A DNA stretch of 64,000 bases from Bacteroidales bacterium UBA6267 (GCA_002440745.1 DJVB01000019.1:29329-93328); one strand, 5' to 3'; shown: positions 54,651 to 64,000, numbered from the stretch's first letter. Notes: a model not told the origin generated them from the sequence alone. Program-made: numbers and translations.

Positions 54651-55523
54651 ATGAAAAATCTACTCATCATTATCACGCTTTTTACGGCTTTTAGTGCCAA
54701 TTCACAGAATTATTTTCCACTTCTAAACGAAGGAGCAACATGGCGCAATGCTCATTATGAAGTGGCTCAAATCATCCCGCTTAATTATTTTTTAAGCTCA
54801 ATTGATCAATATTTTGTGGAAGGAGATTCGACCATTGGCGGTGTTGTGTACAAAAAGGTGAAGTCCTCAACTTATGGACAAGGGAATATTTATAATGGCA
54901 CCACCTATTTAATGCATGAAGAAAATGGTTTGGTTTCATTCACAAGCGGTGTTATTCTCTACAATTTCAATTTGCTATTGGGTGATACGTTTATCATAAA
55001 TTATCCGGGGGTAGATTCTCTTTTTATAGTTGTCAGCATTGATAGTATTCAAATCAATAATGATTTCAGAAAAAGGATAAATTTCGGGGGAAATGGCAGA
55101 TTTACCTCATGGATTGAGGGAATTGGAGATATTGGCGGTTTATTTTGCCCGATAAAATCCGTTTTTGAACAAAGACATAATTTAATTTGCTATGAAGATT
55201 CCGCATCTTTTTGGATAAATCCGATATATCAAGGTATCAATGCCGGCGCCGCATGTTATAGTTTAAGCGTGGAAGAGACTGATTCTAAGCCCAATATCAA
55301 CCTTTTTCCAAATCCGGCAGACAAAACAATTCAGATTGAGGCCAACTACATCTTAGGCAATACTATCCAATATTCGATAATTGCCTTGGATGGGAGAATA
55401 TGTAAGAAAGGCTATTTAGTCAACAACAAAATCGATATTGGTGAATTGAATTCAGGAATCTACTTTCTGATGATGACCGAAAATGACCACAATCTGTATA
55501 GTGGAAAGTTTGTTAAGGAATAA
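54651..55523 (+). CDS. Secreted protein with T9SS type A sorting domain
   Basis: 290 residues from the ATG at 54651, which gives the signal peptide MKNLLIIITLFTAFSANSQ. The N-terminal ~180 residues are an unassigned beta-rich domain (NYFPLLNEGATWRNAHYEVAQ), and residues ~215-290 are a type A sorting domain (NINLFPNPADKTIQIEA ... LNSGIYFLMM). Monocistronic. Confidence 0.85.
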   Translation: MKNLLIIITLFTAFSANSQNYFPLLNEGATWRNAHYEVAQIIPLNYFLSSIDQYFVEGDSTIGGVVYKKVKSSTYGQGNIYNGTTYLMHEENGLVSFTSGVILYNFNLLLGDTFIINYPGVDSLFIVVSIDSIQINNDFRKRINFGGNGRFTSWIEGIGDIGGLFCPIKSVFEQRHNLICYEDSASFWINPIYQGINAGAACYSLSVEETDSKPNINLFPNPADKTIQIEANYILGNTIQYSIIALDGRICKKGYLVNNKIDIGELNSGIYFLMMTENDHNLYSGKFVKE

Positions 55524-55624
55524 TCTCGGGTGGTTTGAATGATAAGATATAAACAGTTTAGGATTAGAAAAAATAAATTATTTTAGACAAAGATGATTTA
55601 AAAACGCTATTTGACAATAAATCT

Positions 55625-55632
55625 TAATTTTG
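55625..55632 (+). promoter_or_regulatory. Promoter -7 box TAATTTTG
   Basis: A perfect TAnnTTTG match that ends 25 bp before the ATG of the GHKL gene. No properly spaced -33 element is evident. It would serve the three-gene operon that follows. Confidence 0.55.
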
Positions 55633-55657
55633 CAAGATATTGACACTGCAAAATCAA

Positions 55658-56521
55658 ATGAACAAATTAGTTAAGATAGATAATACGTTTGAGAGTTTTC
55701 AAAGCCTAATAGATTTTTATGAGAATCATAAAGATATGCAATTTGGCGAGATACATCTTGAGCTTCGACCTTTATTTGCAGCTAATATGAGTGCCGCATT
55801 AGGAGCAGTTTTAGACAAATTTATTTCTAATTTAAACGCAATTCATTTTGATTATGTAAGTCCTGAAATCGAGGTAATCCTATCCAATAACGATTTTTTT
55901 ACTTACTTCGGAAAATCACGCCTAATTGACACAAATACCAACACCATAAAGTTTCAGAAATTGAAACCAACCGATGGTAAGTATTTCAAAAAATATGTAA
56001 TTGAAGAATTATTAGAAGGTCATATTGCAGATTTGACTCGAATGTCTAACGGACTGAAAGAAAGAATTATTGAAGCGATTTACGAAATATTTGTAAATGC
56101 GCAAATTCATAGCGAAACGAAATTTATTTATACCTGTGGACAATTTTTCCCAAATAAAAACAAGGTTGAATTTACAATCGTTGACACGGGCATTGGATTT
56201 AGAGAAAAAATTAACAACAGATTTGGAAGCAAACTTAAAGCAACACAAGCAATTAAATGGGCAGTCGAAGATAAAAAAACAACTAAAGAAGGGATTTCCG
56301 GAGGTATAGGTCTTTCCCTTTTGAAAGAATTTGTTGAAGTTAACAATGGTAAAATGCAAATAGTAAGCAATGACGGGTTTTATCAGTTCGACGATGATGG
56401 TGAATCTCTAAAAATGTTTGACGGAGAATTTCCGGGAACAATTGTAAATTTGCAATTCAGAACGGATGACTTCAACAATTATACACTAAAAAGTGAGATT
56501 AGTATAAACGATATTTTTTAA
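55658..56521 (+). CDS. GHKL ATPase with STAS-like N-terminal region
   Basis: 287 residues from the ATG at 55658; a TTG six codons earlier is less likely. Residues about 20-110 resemble a STAS-like fold (GEIHLELRPLFAANMSAALGAVLDKFI). Residues about 125-250 form a GHKL ATPase core with N-box IEAIYEIFVNAQIHS, G1 VDTGIGFREK and G2 GISGGIGLSLLKEFVEVNNGKM. There is no His-phosphotransfer region, as in anti-sigma kinases rather than classical sensors. First gene of a compact operon with a STAS-like protein and a PIN nuclease (gaps of 4 and 10 bp). Confidence 0.85.
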   Translation: MNKLVKIDNTFESFQSLIDFYENHKDMQFGEIHLELRPLFAANMSAALGAVLDKFISNLNAIHFDYVSPEIEVILSNNDFFTYFGKSRLIDTNTNTIKFQKLKPTDGKYFKKYVIEELLEGHIADLTRMSNGLKERIIEAIYEIFVNAQIHSETKFIYTCGQFFPNKNKVEFTIVDTGIGFREKINNRFGSKLKATQAIKWAVEDKKTTKEGISGGIGLSLLKEFVEVNNGKMQIVSNDGFYQFDDDGESLKMFDGEFPGTIVNLQFRTDDFNNYTLKSEISINDIF

Positions 56522-56525
56522 CGAT

Positions 56526-56867
56526 ATGGATAACGCAACAATAAATATAGTAAACACAATTGGAGATGTTTATGGAGTAGAAGCTGAAGACGGACAAAAA
56601 GTATTTGAGCTTATAATTAGATCATTTACTAAAAAAAAGAAAGTTACGCTTTCGTTTCGAAACATAGAAATTCTAACAACCGCATTCTTAAACACAGCAG
56701 TCGGACAATTATATAAAGACTTTCCGGAAGAGTACATTAAAGACAACCTCAGAGTTGCCGACATTTCTGAATCAGGCAAAGTAGCCTTGAAAAGAGTGGT
56801 TGATACAGCAAAACTCTATTATAAAGATCCTGAAGCATTAAAAAGAAGCATTGAAGAAATAATCTAA
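56526..56867 (+). CDS. STAS-like protein (DUF4325)
   Basis: 113 residues. The pattern KKVTLSFRNIEILTTAFLNTAVGQLYKDF is that of DUF4325/STAS-like proteins, which resemble anti-anti-sigma factors; a Thr/Ser pair before the AFLN helix is where such proteins can be phosphorylated. Placed between a GHKL ATPase and a PIN nuclease, it is the candidate partner-switch component. Confidence 0.85.
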   Translation: MDNATINIVNTIGDVYGVEAEDGQKVFELIIRSFTKKKKVTLSFRNIEILTTAFLNTAVGQLYKDFPEEYIKDNLRVADISESGKVALKRVVDTAKLYYKDPEALKRSIEEII

Positions 56868-56877
56868 GAATAATAAC

Positions 56878-57399
56878 ATGGCTGCAAAGTACAAATTACA
56901 AGATTATGCCCAGCTCACAAAAAGGGAAGTTTTTTTTGACGCCAACGTAATAATTTATCTGTTTTGGCCTACAGGGCAGCACCCTTTTGAAAACAATTAT
57001 GCAAGAGTTTTCCGAAATTTAATGCGACAAGGAAATAATCTATATGTTGATTTCTTGGTGATTTCTGAAGTCATTAACCGTGTTATAAGAATTGAACACC
57101 AAAAAATTAATCCTTCCCAAAAATTTAAAGATTTTAGAAATAGTCAAGATGGTAAAGAGGTTTTGGAGGACATTTTTATCATCGTGAAAAATGATATACT
57201 TAGCCGTTTCAAGGTGGTTGGCAAAATATTCGATAACATTGAAATAGAGCGTTTTCTTGAAGTTGATGAGTTAGATTTTGTGGATAAGGCAACTGTTAGT
57301 ATCTGTTCTGAAAACAATTTTGTTTTGCTAACCAATGATAAAGATTTCAAAAATAGCGAACTAGATATTTTAACCGGCAACCCAAGCATCCACCATTAA
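56878..57399 (+). CDS. PIN-domain protein (putative RNase)
   Basis: 173 residues. The conserved acids of PIN nucleases are in place: Asp of VFFDANVIIYLFW, Glu of VISEVINRVIRIE, and Asp residues of DELDFVDKATVSICSENNFVLLTNDKDFK. PIN domains are Mg2+-dependent RNases, usually toxins restrained by a small partner. No ordinary VapB-like antitoxin is adjacent; instead the preceding STAS-like and GHKL proteins are in the control position. A short hairpin (CCACT-N6-AGTGG, 57402-57417) follows. Confidence 0.85.
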   Translation: MAAKYKLQDYAQLTKREVFFDANVIIYLFWPTGQHPFENNYARVFRNLMRQGNNLYVDFLVISEVINRVIRIEHQKINPSQKFKDFRNSQDGKEVLEDIFIIVKNDILSRFKVVGKIFDNIEIERFLEVDELDFVDKATVSICSENNFVLLTNDKDFKNSELDILTGNPSIHH

Positions 57400-57436
57400 T
57401 TCCACTTTCGATAGTGGACTATCTAACAAATCAACC

Positions 57437-58291
57437 ATGAAATACATCTTATCACTCCTCTTATTTTCCATAGCGAAATTAACTTTCGCACAGACCATTT
57501 TACCTGATTTTTTGCAAGGAATCTGGAAGGTGGAAAACCAAGAAATCTATGAACATTGGGACAAACTCAACGAAAACACTTTGAAAGGTTTTTCCTATAA
57601 AATAATTGATGGCCAGATGATTATCAAAGAGTATTTAGATATTTCCAAACGAAAAAGCAAAATCATTTACACGGCCACCGTTCTCAACCAAAATGATGGA
57701 AAAGGAATCGAGTTCAAACTAATACAAGCCGACAGCCTGTTTATTTTCGAGAATCAAAAACACGATTTTCCAAAGAAAATTATTTACAAAAAACTAAGCA
57801 ATACAGAAGTTTTTGTGCAAATCTCGGACGGGAAGCAAAAAGAGTTTACCTATAAACTGCAAAAGCAAACCCAACAAGCCGACACAACCGTTTCGAACCC
57901 AAATTACGACAAGGAATTAGCGGCCAAATTAGGTGCTGATGACTACGGCATGAAGAGTTATTTTTTGATTATTCTTAAATCAGGCACAAATATCACCGCC
58001 GACAAAGAACTGATACAATCAAGTTTTAGAGGACATTTAGACAATATCAGTCGTTTGGTTGATGAAGGAAAAATCGTTGTGGCAGGCCCTTTAGGAAAAA
58101 ACGAAGAAAAATATAGAGGAATTTTCATCTTGAATAATATGGCGAATGAGGATGAAGCGAAGGAATTATTAAAGACGGATCCTGCCATAAAAAACGGCCT
58201 TTTAGACTATGAAATATACAGTTGGTATGGCTCAGCTGCCCTTTCGGAATACCTGCATTTTTCGGATAAAATCTGGAAACTGAAACCTTAA
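57437..58291 (+). CDS. DUF6265-like domain fused to a YCII-related domain
   Basis: 284 residues. Signal peptide MKYILSLLLFSIAKLTFAQ. Residues about 22-135 are a lipocalin-like beta-rich domain (LQGIWKVENQEIYEHWDKLN ... GKGIEFKLIQADSLFIFENQKHDFPKKIIYK) of DUF6265 type. Residues about 170-280 are a YCII-type dimeric alpha+beta domain (FLIILKSGT, FRGHLDNISRLVDEGKIVVAGPLGKNEEKYRGIFIL). YCII domains usually act as oxygenase- or dehalogenase-like folds in the cytoplasm, so a secreted fused one is unusual. Function unknown. Confidence 0.75.
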   Translation: MKYILSLLLFSIAKLTFAQTILPDFLQGIWKVENQEIYEHWDKLNENTLKGFSYKIIDGQMIIKEYLDISKRKSKIIYTATVLNQNDGKGIEFKLIQADSLFIFENQKHDFPKKIIYKKLSNTEVFVQISDGKQKEFTYKLQKQTQQADTTVSNPNYDKELAAKLGADDYGMKSYFLIILKSGTNITADKELIQSSFRGHLDNISRLVDEGKIVVAGPLGKNEEKYRGIFILNNMANEDEAKELLKTDPAIKNGLLDYEIYSWYGSAALSEYLHFSDKIWKLKP

Positions 58292-58339
58292 GGGAAAAAA
58301 TAGCCGAGCACAAAACATGGCAGAAACTTCCCCAAAAAG

Positions 58340-58362
58340 AATATTGGTTATTTTCCAATATT
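58340..58362 (+). terminator. Candidate terminator hairpin
   Basis: Perfect 8-bp inverted repeat AATATTGG-N7-CCAATATT, about 50 bp after the DUF6265/YCII stop. A good U-tract is missing, so the function is weakly supported. Confidence 0.4.
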
Positions 58363-58532
58363 TCCGTCCCTTAGAATGGATAATATTTCTATCTTAGCAA
58401 GACTATTTCACAACGAAATTGCTTTTTCACGGGCTATTTTTTGTCCTGAATCATATTTGACTAATTGTATTAATATCAGAAAACATATCGACAATTAAGT
58501 CATGAGCAAATACCTAATAATGAACTCAATAC

Positions 58533-61500
58533 ATGTTAGAAAAGATAATTGACTTCAGCATAAAGAATAAACTCATCATTATTCTTTTCACCTTAACCCT
58601 TGTAGTTTTTGGATTATACTCCATAATCAGAATCTCGGTTGGCGCGGTGCCGGACATCACCAATAATCAGGTACAAGTGATAACCACATCCGGAAATTTA
58701 TCCACGCAGGAGATTGAGCAGTACATTACGGCGCCGGTAGAAATGGAGATGGCTAATCTGCCCGGCGTAAAAGAAATTCGCTCGGTTTCGAAGTTTGGAA
58801 TCTCTTTAGTGACCATAGTTTTCGATGAAAATTTAGGAACCTACCTACCGCGACAACTCATTTCCGAAAAAATAAAAAGCGCAACCGCCAAGATTCCCGA
58901 AGGTTTTGGAGAACCGGAAATGGGGCCAATAACCACAGGATTAGGCGAAATATATCAATATACCCTCGACACTAAAGAAGGTTATGAAGACAGATACTCC
59001 GCCACCGACATGCGAACGATTCAAGACTGGGTTGTAAAACGCAGATTGTCAGGCATTAATGGCGTTGTCGAAATCAACAGTTGGGGAGGCTACCTAAAGC
59101 AGTACGAAGTTGCAATCCATCCTTCGCAACTTGCCGCCATGAACATTACCCTGATGGAAGTATTTAACGCCCTTGAATCCAACAACAGCATTTCAGGAGG
59201 TTCGTATATCGAAAAAACGAATCAAAGCTATTTCATACGTGGCGATGGTCAGGTAAAATCGATTGAAGACATCGAAAATATTGTAATCAAGAATAATGAT
59301 GGAACACCCATATTGGTAAAAAACATTGCCACAGTTGGCTTTGGACATGCAAACCGATATGGAGCTATCACCGCAAACGGAAAGGGTGAAACCATCCTCG
59401 GACAGGTGATGATGCTGAAAAATGCAAACTCGAAGGAAGTCATTAACGAAGTAAAAAGCCGAATAGAGGAAATTCAAAAAAACCTTCCTGAAGGTGTTTT
59501 TATCAACCCCATTGTTGACCGAAGTGAATTAGTGGCCAAAACCACTTTTACGGTAGTGGAAAACTTAATCTTAGGGGCAATAATTGTTATGCTCACAGTG
59601 ATTCTGCTTCTTGGTAATCTTCGGGCAGCACTTGTCATTACATCCATGATTCCCCTTGCTCTACTTTTCACCATTTCGATGATGTATATTTTTGGCATTG
59701 ATGCCAATCTAATGAGTCTTGGAGCACTTGACTTCGGAATTATAATTGACGGAGCAGTGATAATTGTCGAATTTATCGCGCTGAAAATCACCACCAAAAA
59801 ACGGGAAATAGAATCCTCAAGCTCTGAAAATCGGTCTTTAATAATGGATGCAATATCCTTTGATGGGGCCTCGAAGATGATGAAATCCGCTATATTTGGG
59901 CAAATCATTATTTTGATTGTATTCATTCCCATTCTTTCCCTCACCGGAGTTGAAGGAAAGATGTTTAAACCAATGGCGCTCTCCTTTTGCTTTGCAATTA
60001 TCGGAGCAATGATTATGGGGTTAACGTGGTTACCTGTAGCGGCTTCCCTATTTCTAAAACCGGCTAAAGCGAATAAAAGAAATATCTCTGATTGGTTTAT
60101 GAGCCTTGCCCACAAATCCTATTCACCTGTGATTAAATGGTCATGCGCTCACAAAAAAATGGTGCTTGGTGCCGCAATTCTATCCTTACTTTTCACAGGT
60201 TATCTTTTTACAAGAATTGGAGGAGAGTTTGTGCCAACATTAGATGAAGGCGACTTTGTGATTCAGCCTGTACTAAAAACAGGCACCTCCTTGTCGAAAA
60301 CCGTTGAGACTACCACCATGATGGAACAAATCCTAATGAAAAACTTTCCGGAGATTGAAAAGATTGTCAGCAGGATTGGTGCAGCAGAAGTTCCAACCGA
60401 CCCCATGTCGATGGAGGAAATTGATATGATTATCAAGCTAAAACCGCGAAAAACATGGACTAATGCAAAAACGAAAGAAGAACTTGCCGATAAATTCAAA
60501 GAAGCTCTTTCGGATATTCCCGGAATTGAATATGAATTTACACAACCCATCGAAATGCGCTTTAACGAACTCATCACCGGTGTTCGTTCCGACATAGCCA
60601 TAAAGATTTTTGGTGATGACTTAGCGTATATCGACAAAAAGGCCATCGAAATCAAGGGGTTAATTGAAGGAATCCCGGGTGCGAGTGATGTCATTTTAGA
60701 AAAAACCGCTGGACTTCCACAAATCAGAATCGACTATGACCGAGCCAAAATAGCATTTTATGGAGTAGATATAAAAACGCTTAACAGTTACTTAGCCGCA
60801 TCTTTTGGGGGTGAAGCCACAGGAGTGGTTTTTGAAGGAGAAAAGCGTTTTGATTTAGTAGTTCGTTTCGACAAGCAAAACCGGTCGGACATTAAAGACA
60901 TCAAACAGCTAAAAGTTCCAATTGCCAATGGCCATCAGATTCCGTTATCAGAGTTAGCCAAGATTGAGTATGCTGAGGGGCCGGCTAAAATATCCCGAGA
61001 AAACACACATCGAAGGGTGGTAGTCAGCGTGAATGTGCGCAACCGAGATTTACAATCGGTTGTACAAGATATTCAAACTAAGATTGAAGCGAATGTCACC
61101 TTAAAATCGGGCACTTATATTGATTATGGAGGCCAATTTGAAAACTTACAAAATGCCACAAACCGCTTACTAATTGCTGTTCCTGTTGCTCTTCTTTTGA
61201 TCTTTGTATTTTTGCATTTTGCATTCAAATCGCTTAAAGATGCCATTATGATTTTTACGGCAATTCCATTAGCCACAGTGGGTGGTGTTTTCTTACTCTG
61301 GCTTCGTGGTATGCCATTTAGCGTCTCAGCAGGTGTAGGATTTATTGCTCTATTTGGAATCGCCGTACTTAATGGAATTGTACTTATTGAGCATTTGAAA
61401 GAGCTTAAACATAACGGCATAGTGAGTTTACGCGAATTAATCATTCAAGGAACAAAAGACAGACTCAGGCCTGTGATGCTCACTGCAGGAGCTGCAGCAA

Positions 61501-62873
61501 TGGGTTTTCTGCCCATGGCTTTGTCCACCGGTGCCGGAGCTGAGGTTCAACGACCTTTAGCAACCGTAGTAATCGGCGGCTTATTCACCTCAACAATGCT
61601 AACCATGATTGCTTTACCTCTTATGTTTGAACTTTTTTATAATGTAGTCGGTATAAAACTATTTCCATTGCGAATTATAAGGTCAAAGAAAACCCTTTTC
61701 GTCTTTTTATTGCTTATTCCTTCCGTCTCTTTGCTATCGCAAAACAAGGAAATTAAAATGGACGATGCCATAAATATCGCCTTACAAAACAATAAAGAAA
61801 TCAAAGCCTACTCCCTAAAAGTTGATGAGCAAAAAGCATTAATCCCATCAGCTATTGCATTGGAAAAGACGACTATAACTTATAATTACGACCAAAATAA
61901 TATTGCAGAAAATAATTTTCCGCTAAGGGTTTGGGGTATTACTCAGAGTGTGAGCTTTCCAACACTTTATAGTGCCGAAATAAGGGCTAAAAAGGCCGAG
62001 TTCGATATTGCTGAAACCGAACTGAGGATAAGGACTGAAAACTTAATCAAACAAGTGACACTGAGCTATATTGAACTTCAAGTCACCAACCAAAAACTAA
62101 AGATTTACGAAAATATCGACAGCCTTTATGCTTCCATCCTAAAAATTGCAACCATTCGGAATAGCAGTGGTGATATAAGCAATCTCGATTTGCTAACTAT
62201 TAAAGCCAAACAACAACAAATCAGAAATAAACTCAACGAAATAGCCTTCAACAAACTAAATTCCATGGCGAGACTAAAGGTTTTAATGGGCTACGACAGC
62301 ATATTTTCTATTTCACCGGAAATCAACATATTGCCCATAAATGATAAAACCATTGAATCATCACCATACCTATTATGGCTAAAAAATCAAGAAGCACTGA
62401 GCCTTGCGAAAATAGATGTGGAACGAAATAAGCTTTTGCCTGATATATCGTTTAATTATTTCTTAGGGACAAATTCGTTTGATAATGCCAAAATGTATCA
62501 TGGCGTTGAAGCCGGCATCTCCATCCCTATCTTTTTTAATGCACAAAAATCAAAAATTGAAGCTTCAAAGATTGCTTTAAATGTAACCCAAAACCTGACC
62601 GAGTATGAAATTGAACTCTTAGAGGTTAAGAAACAAGAACTTATGAGCACACATCTTCAACTTAAGGCATTATTAGATTACTATGTCCTATCCGGAAATG
62701 AACTCTATAGTGAGATTATGAAAACTGCAAAACTTGGCTTTGAAAACGGCGAAATCGATTTTCTGAAATTTGCGTCAAGCTCCGAAGCCGCACTTTTAAT
62801 AAAAATCGACTATCTTGAAAATTTGATTCAATACTCAAGAGTAACTTTAGAAATAAATTATCTTTCAAAATAA
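58533..62873 (+). CDS. CusA/CzcA-type heavy-metal RND pump fused to a TolC-like channel
   Basis: 1446 residues. Residues 1-1045 are an RND transporter of the heavy-metal group: the helix-4 signature LDFGIIIDGAVIIVEF (about 398-413), PGVKEIRSVSKFG and the GAAAMGFLPMALSTGAGAEVQRPLATVVIGGL loop. A second signal-like helix (LFVFLLLIPSVSLLSQ, about 1054-1069) then leads into an outer-membrane efflux-protein domain (1070-1446; DDAINIALQNNKEIKAYSLKVDEQK and repeated coiled-coil segments). Such fusions of pump and channel are found in Bacteroidota. It is followed 2 bp later by its adaptor, so inner membrane, periplasm and outer membrane parts are all encoded. Confidence 0.93.
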   Translation: MLEKIIDFSIKNKLIIILFTLTLVVFGLYSIIRISVGAVPDITNNQVQVITTSGNLSTQEIEQYITAPVEMEMANLPGVKEIRSVSKFGISLVTIVFDENLGTYLPRQLISEKIKSATAKIPEGFGEPEMGPITTGLGEIYQYTLDTKEGYEDRYSATDMRTIQDWVVKRRLSGINGVVEINSWGGYLKQYEVAIHPSQLAAMNITLMEVFNALESNNSISGGSYIEKTNQSYFIRGDGQVKSIEDIENIVIKNNDGTPILVKNIATVGFGHANRYGAITANGKGETILGQVMMLKNANSKEVINEVKSRIEEIQKNLPEGVFINPIVDRSELVAKTTFTVVENLILGAIIVMLTVILLLGNLRAALVITSMIPLALLFTISMMYIFGIDANLMSLGALDFGIIIDGAVIIVEFIALKITTKKREIESSSSENRSLIMDAISFDGASKMMKSAIFGQIIILIVFIPILSLTGVEGKMFKPMALSFCFAIIGAMIMGLTWLPVAASLFLKPAKANKRNISDWFMSLAHKSYSPVIKWSCAHKKMVLGAAILSLLFTGYLFTRIGGEFVPTLDEGDFVIQPVLKTGTSLSKTVETTTMMEQILMKNFPEIEKIVSRIGAAEVPTDPMSMEEIDMIIKLKPRKTWTNAKTKEELADKFKEALSDIPGIEYEFTQPIEMRFNELITGVRSDIAIKIFGDDLAYIDKKAIEIKGLIEGIPGASDVILEKTAGLPQIRIDYDRAKIAFYGVDIKTLNSYLAASFGGEATGVVFEGEKRFDLVVRFDKQNRSDIKDIKQLKVPIANGHQIPLSELAKIEYAEGPAKISRENTHRRVVVSVNVRNRDLQSVVQDIQTKIEANVTLKSGTYIDYGGQFENLQNATNRLLIAVPVALLLIFVFLHFAFKSLKDAIMIFTAIPLATVGGVFLLWLRGMPFSVSAGVGFIALFGIAVLNGIVLIEHLKELKHNGIVSLRELIIQGTKDRLRPVMLTAGAAAMGFLPMALSTGAGAEVQRPLATVVIGGLFTSTMLTMIALPLMFELFYNVVGIKLFPLRIIRSKKTLFVFLLLIPSVSLLSQNKEIKMDDAINIALQNNKEIKAYSLKVDEQKALIPSAIALEKTTITYNYDQNNIAENNFPLRVWGITQSVSFPTLYSAEIRAKKAEFDIAETELRIRTENLIKQVTLSYIELQVTNQKLKIYENIDSLYASILKIATIRNSSGDISNLDLLTIKAKQQQIRNKLNEIAFNKLNSMARLKVLMGYDSIFSISPEINILPINDKTIESSPYLLWLKNQEALSLAKIDVERNKLLPDISFNYFLGTNSFDNAKMYHGVEAGISIPIFFNAQKSKIEASKIALNVTQNLTEYEIELLEVKKQELMSTHLQLKALLDYYVLSGNELYSEIMKTAKLGFENGEIDFLKFASSSEAALLIKIDYLENLIQYSRVTLEINYLSK

Positions 62874-62875
62874 AT

Positions 62876-63994
62876 ATGAGAACATTAAAACCAATCCTCT
62901 ATACCGTAATTGCTTCATTCTTACTGTTTGCTTGCGAAAACAGCATGGATAACGAAGAGAAAAAAACAGAATATATTGAGATTTCTAAGCAGCAGTTCAC
63001 CATGAATAATATGCGTTTAGGAACCATTGAAAATCAATCATTTGAAAATATTATTAAAGCCAACGGCGAAGTGATTTCGATGCCAAACGGAACCGCAAAA
63101 ATCAACGCACCCATTAATGGAATAATTAAAAATGTGTTTTGCACTAATGGTCAGTTTGTAAATAAAAATCAAGTTTTGTTAGAGATTGAAGGCGTTGAAA
63201 TATTGGATTTACAAAAAGAATTTGCAATTGTTTCGGCTAATCTAAAAAGGCTCAAAATGGATTATAATCGAGTCAAATTACTATTTGATAATAAAGCCCT
63301 ATCAGAAAAAGAATTTATTGCAGTGGAAGCTGAATACAAAGCAATATTGGCAAACTATAATGGGTTAAAATTAAAACTTGAATCCGTTGGAATATCATCA
63401 GAAAAAATTGAAAATGGTGATTTCCAGACCTCCTATTTTCTACAATCTCCTATTGAAGGGTATATTTCCAATTTGAATGTTTTCATCGGAACCCAAATTG
63501 GATTACAGAACAATTTATTAGAAATAGTAAATCCCGATTTATTTCAAATTAAACTTTCGGTTTTTTCTGATGATATCGCGAAAATTAAAATTGGTCAGCA
63601 AGTGCGAATCAATCAGGGAGATTCCAATTTTTATTATGGAAAAATCGAATCTATCGGAGTTTCTTTTGATGAAAACACAAAATCAATTCCCTGTTTTGTC
63701 TCTCTCTCCGACAAAAACAATTTTAAGCTAATCGAAAACATGTTTATTGAATCAGACATAATTTCTCGCGCCGACACCGTCAACGTATTGCCTAAAAGTG
63801 CACTAATAAAAACCGAGACAGAAAACTATATCTTAGTTTTGAGTAAGCAGGACGAAAACACCTATTACTTCACAAAACAAACCATTCGTATTGGCCGCGA
63901 AAACAATGATTTCTACGAAATTTTAGATAAAAAAATGGACAGTTTAATATTAACAAATGGAGGATACTATTTAAATTTAAGGGGGCTTCTATAA
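62876..63994 (+). CDS. RND efflux periplasmic adaptor (CusB/HlyD type)
   Basis: 372 residues, complete to the TAA at 63992-63994. The N-terminus has a lipobox (VIASFLLFACENSMD), so it is a lipoprotein of the inner membrane's outer face. The rest shows the barrel-sandwich (GTAKINAPINGIIKNVFCTNGQFVNKNQVLLEIE), an alpha-hairpin (residues ~105-175) and the beta-barrel end. It connects the RND pump to the TolC-like channel. No metal-binding N-terminal cluster is seen. Confidence 0.92.
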   Translation: MRTLKPILYTVIASFLLFACENSMDNEEKKTEYIEISKQQFTMNNMRLGTIENQSFENIIKANGEVISMPNGTAKINAPINGIIKNVFCTNGQFVNKNQVLLEIEGVEILDLQKEFAIVSANLKRLKMDYNRVKLLFDNKALSEKEFIAVEAEYKAILANYNGLKLKLESVGISSEKIENGDFQTSYFLQSPIEGYISNLNVFIGTQIGLQNNLLEIVNPDLFQIKLSVFSDDIAKIKIGQQVRINQGDSNFYYGKIESIGVSFDENTKSIPCFVSLSDKNNFKLIENMFIESDIISRADTVNVLPKSALIKTETENYILVLSKQDENTYYFTKQTIRIGRENNDFYEILDKKMDSLILTNGGYYLNLRGLL

Positions 63995-64000
63995 TTTAAT

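Overview
The window is a chromosomal segment of an AT-rich member of the Bacteroidota (Flavobacteriales-like or a relative). The evidence is several secreted proteins ending in type IX secretion (T9SS) sorting domains of type A (YPNP...) and type B (gliding-motility C-terminal type), promoters of the Bacteroidota form TTG-N16-20-TAnnTTTG, and a CusA pump fused to a TolC-like channel, an architecture I associate with this phylum. No rRNA, tRNA or CRISPR array was seen.

Layout. 1-8.2 kb: the 3' end of a gene, two tandem near-identical T9SS type B proteins, and a large PNGase F-like secreted protein with an inserted LamG domain. 8.2-16.3 kb: housekeeping genes (DUF1287 protein, GyrI-like protein, thiamine-binding protein / Nramp-like transporter / TrmD operon, MsbA-like ABC exporter, T9SS protein, phosphohexomutase). 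16.4-22.4 kb: one long leftward arsenic operon (arsR, arsC, lipoprotein, outer-membrane barrel, ACR3, redox protein, ArsF, ArsG, permease) with a candidate ArsR operator in front.

22.5-48.5 kb is an accessory/defence island with every gene on the minus strand: small unknown genes, a Bro-N protein, relics of a type I restriction locus, a DUF1643 protein, a deaminase-ATPase-winged-helix fusion, an M48 protease, a complete type I restriction-modification operon (hsdM, hsdS, hsdR) with an AbiE toxin-antitoxin pair between hsdS and hsdR, a two-gene AAA-ATPase (DUF3696) system, a small membrane protein, and a rhuM gene split by a 176-bp MITE. The modules are punctuated by a dispersed promoter-leader repeat: TATATTTGC box, then a conserved leader around CGACTTAAAACTAAA, often with a short ORF, then the module's first gene. 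Two copies extend into about 310-340 bp direct repeats carrying arrays with an exact 11-bp period. The island's right edge holds octanucleotide and 26-bp tandem repeats.

48.5-64 kb: envelope genes (MlaD-like, N-acetylmuramoyl-L-alanine amidase, LptD), an ATP-cone/Mrr-like nuclease fusion, a T9SS protein, a compact operon of GHKL ATPase, STAS-like protein and PIN nuclease, a DUF6265/YCII fusion, and a heavy-metal RND efflux operon.

The best candidates for undescribed biology are the GHKL-STAS-PIN operon (55.6-57.4 kb), the deaminase-ATPase-wHTH fusion (28.5-30.0 kb), the DUF3696 ATPase with its unknown partner (42.1-44.5 kb), and the shared promoter-leader element of the island. All functional statements rest on reading motifs by eye; no database search was possible.
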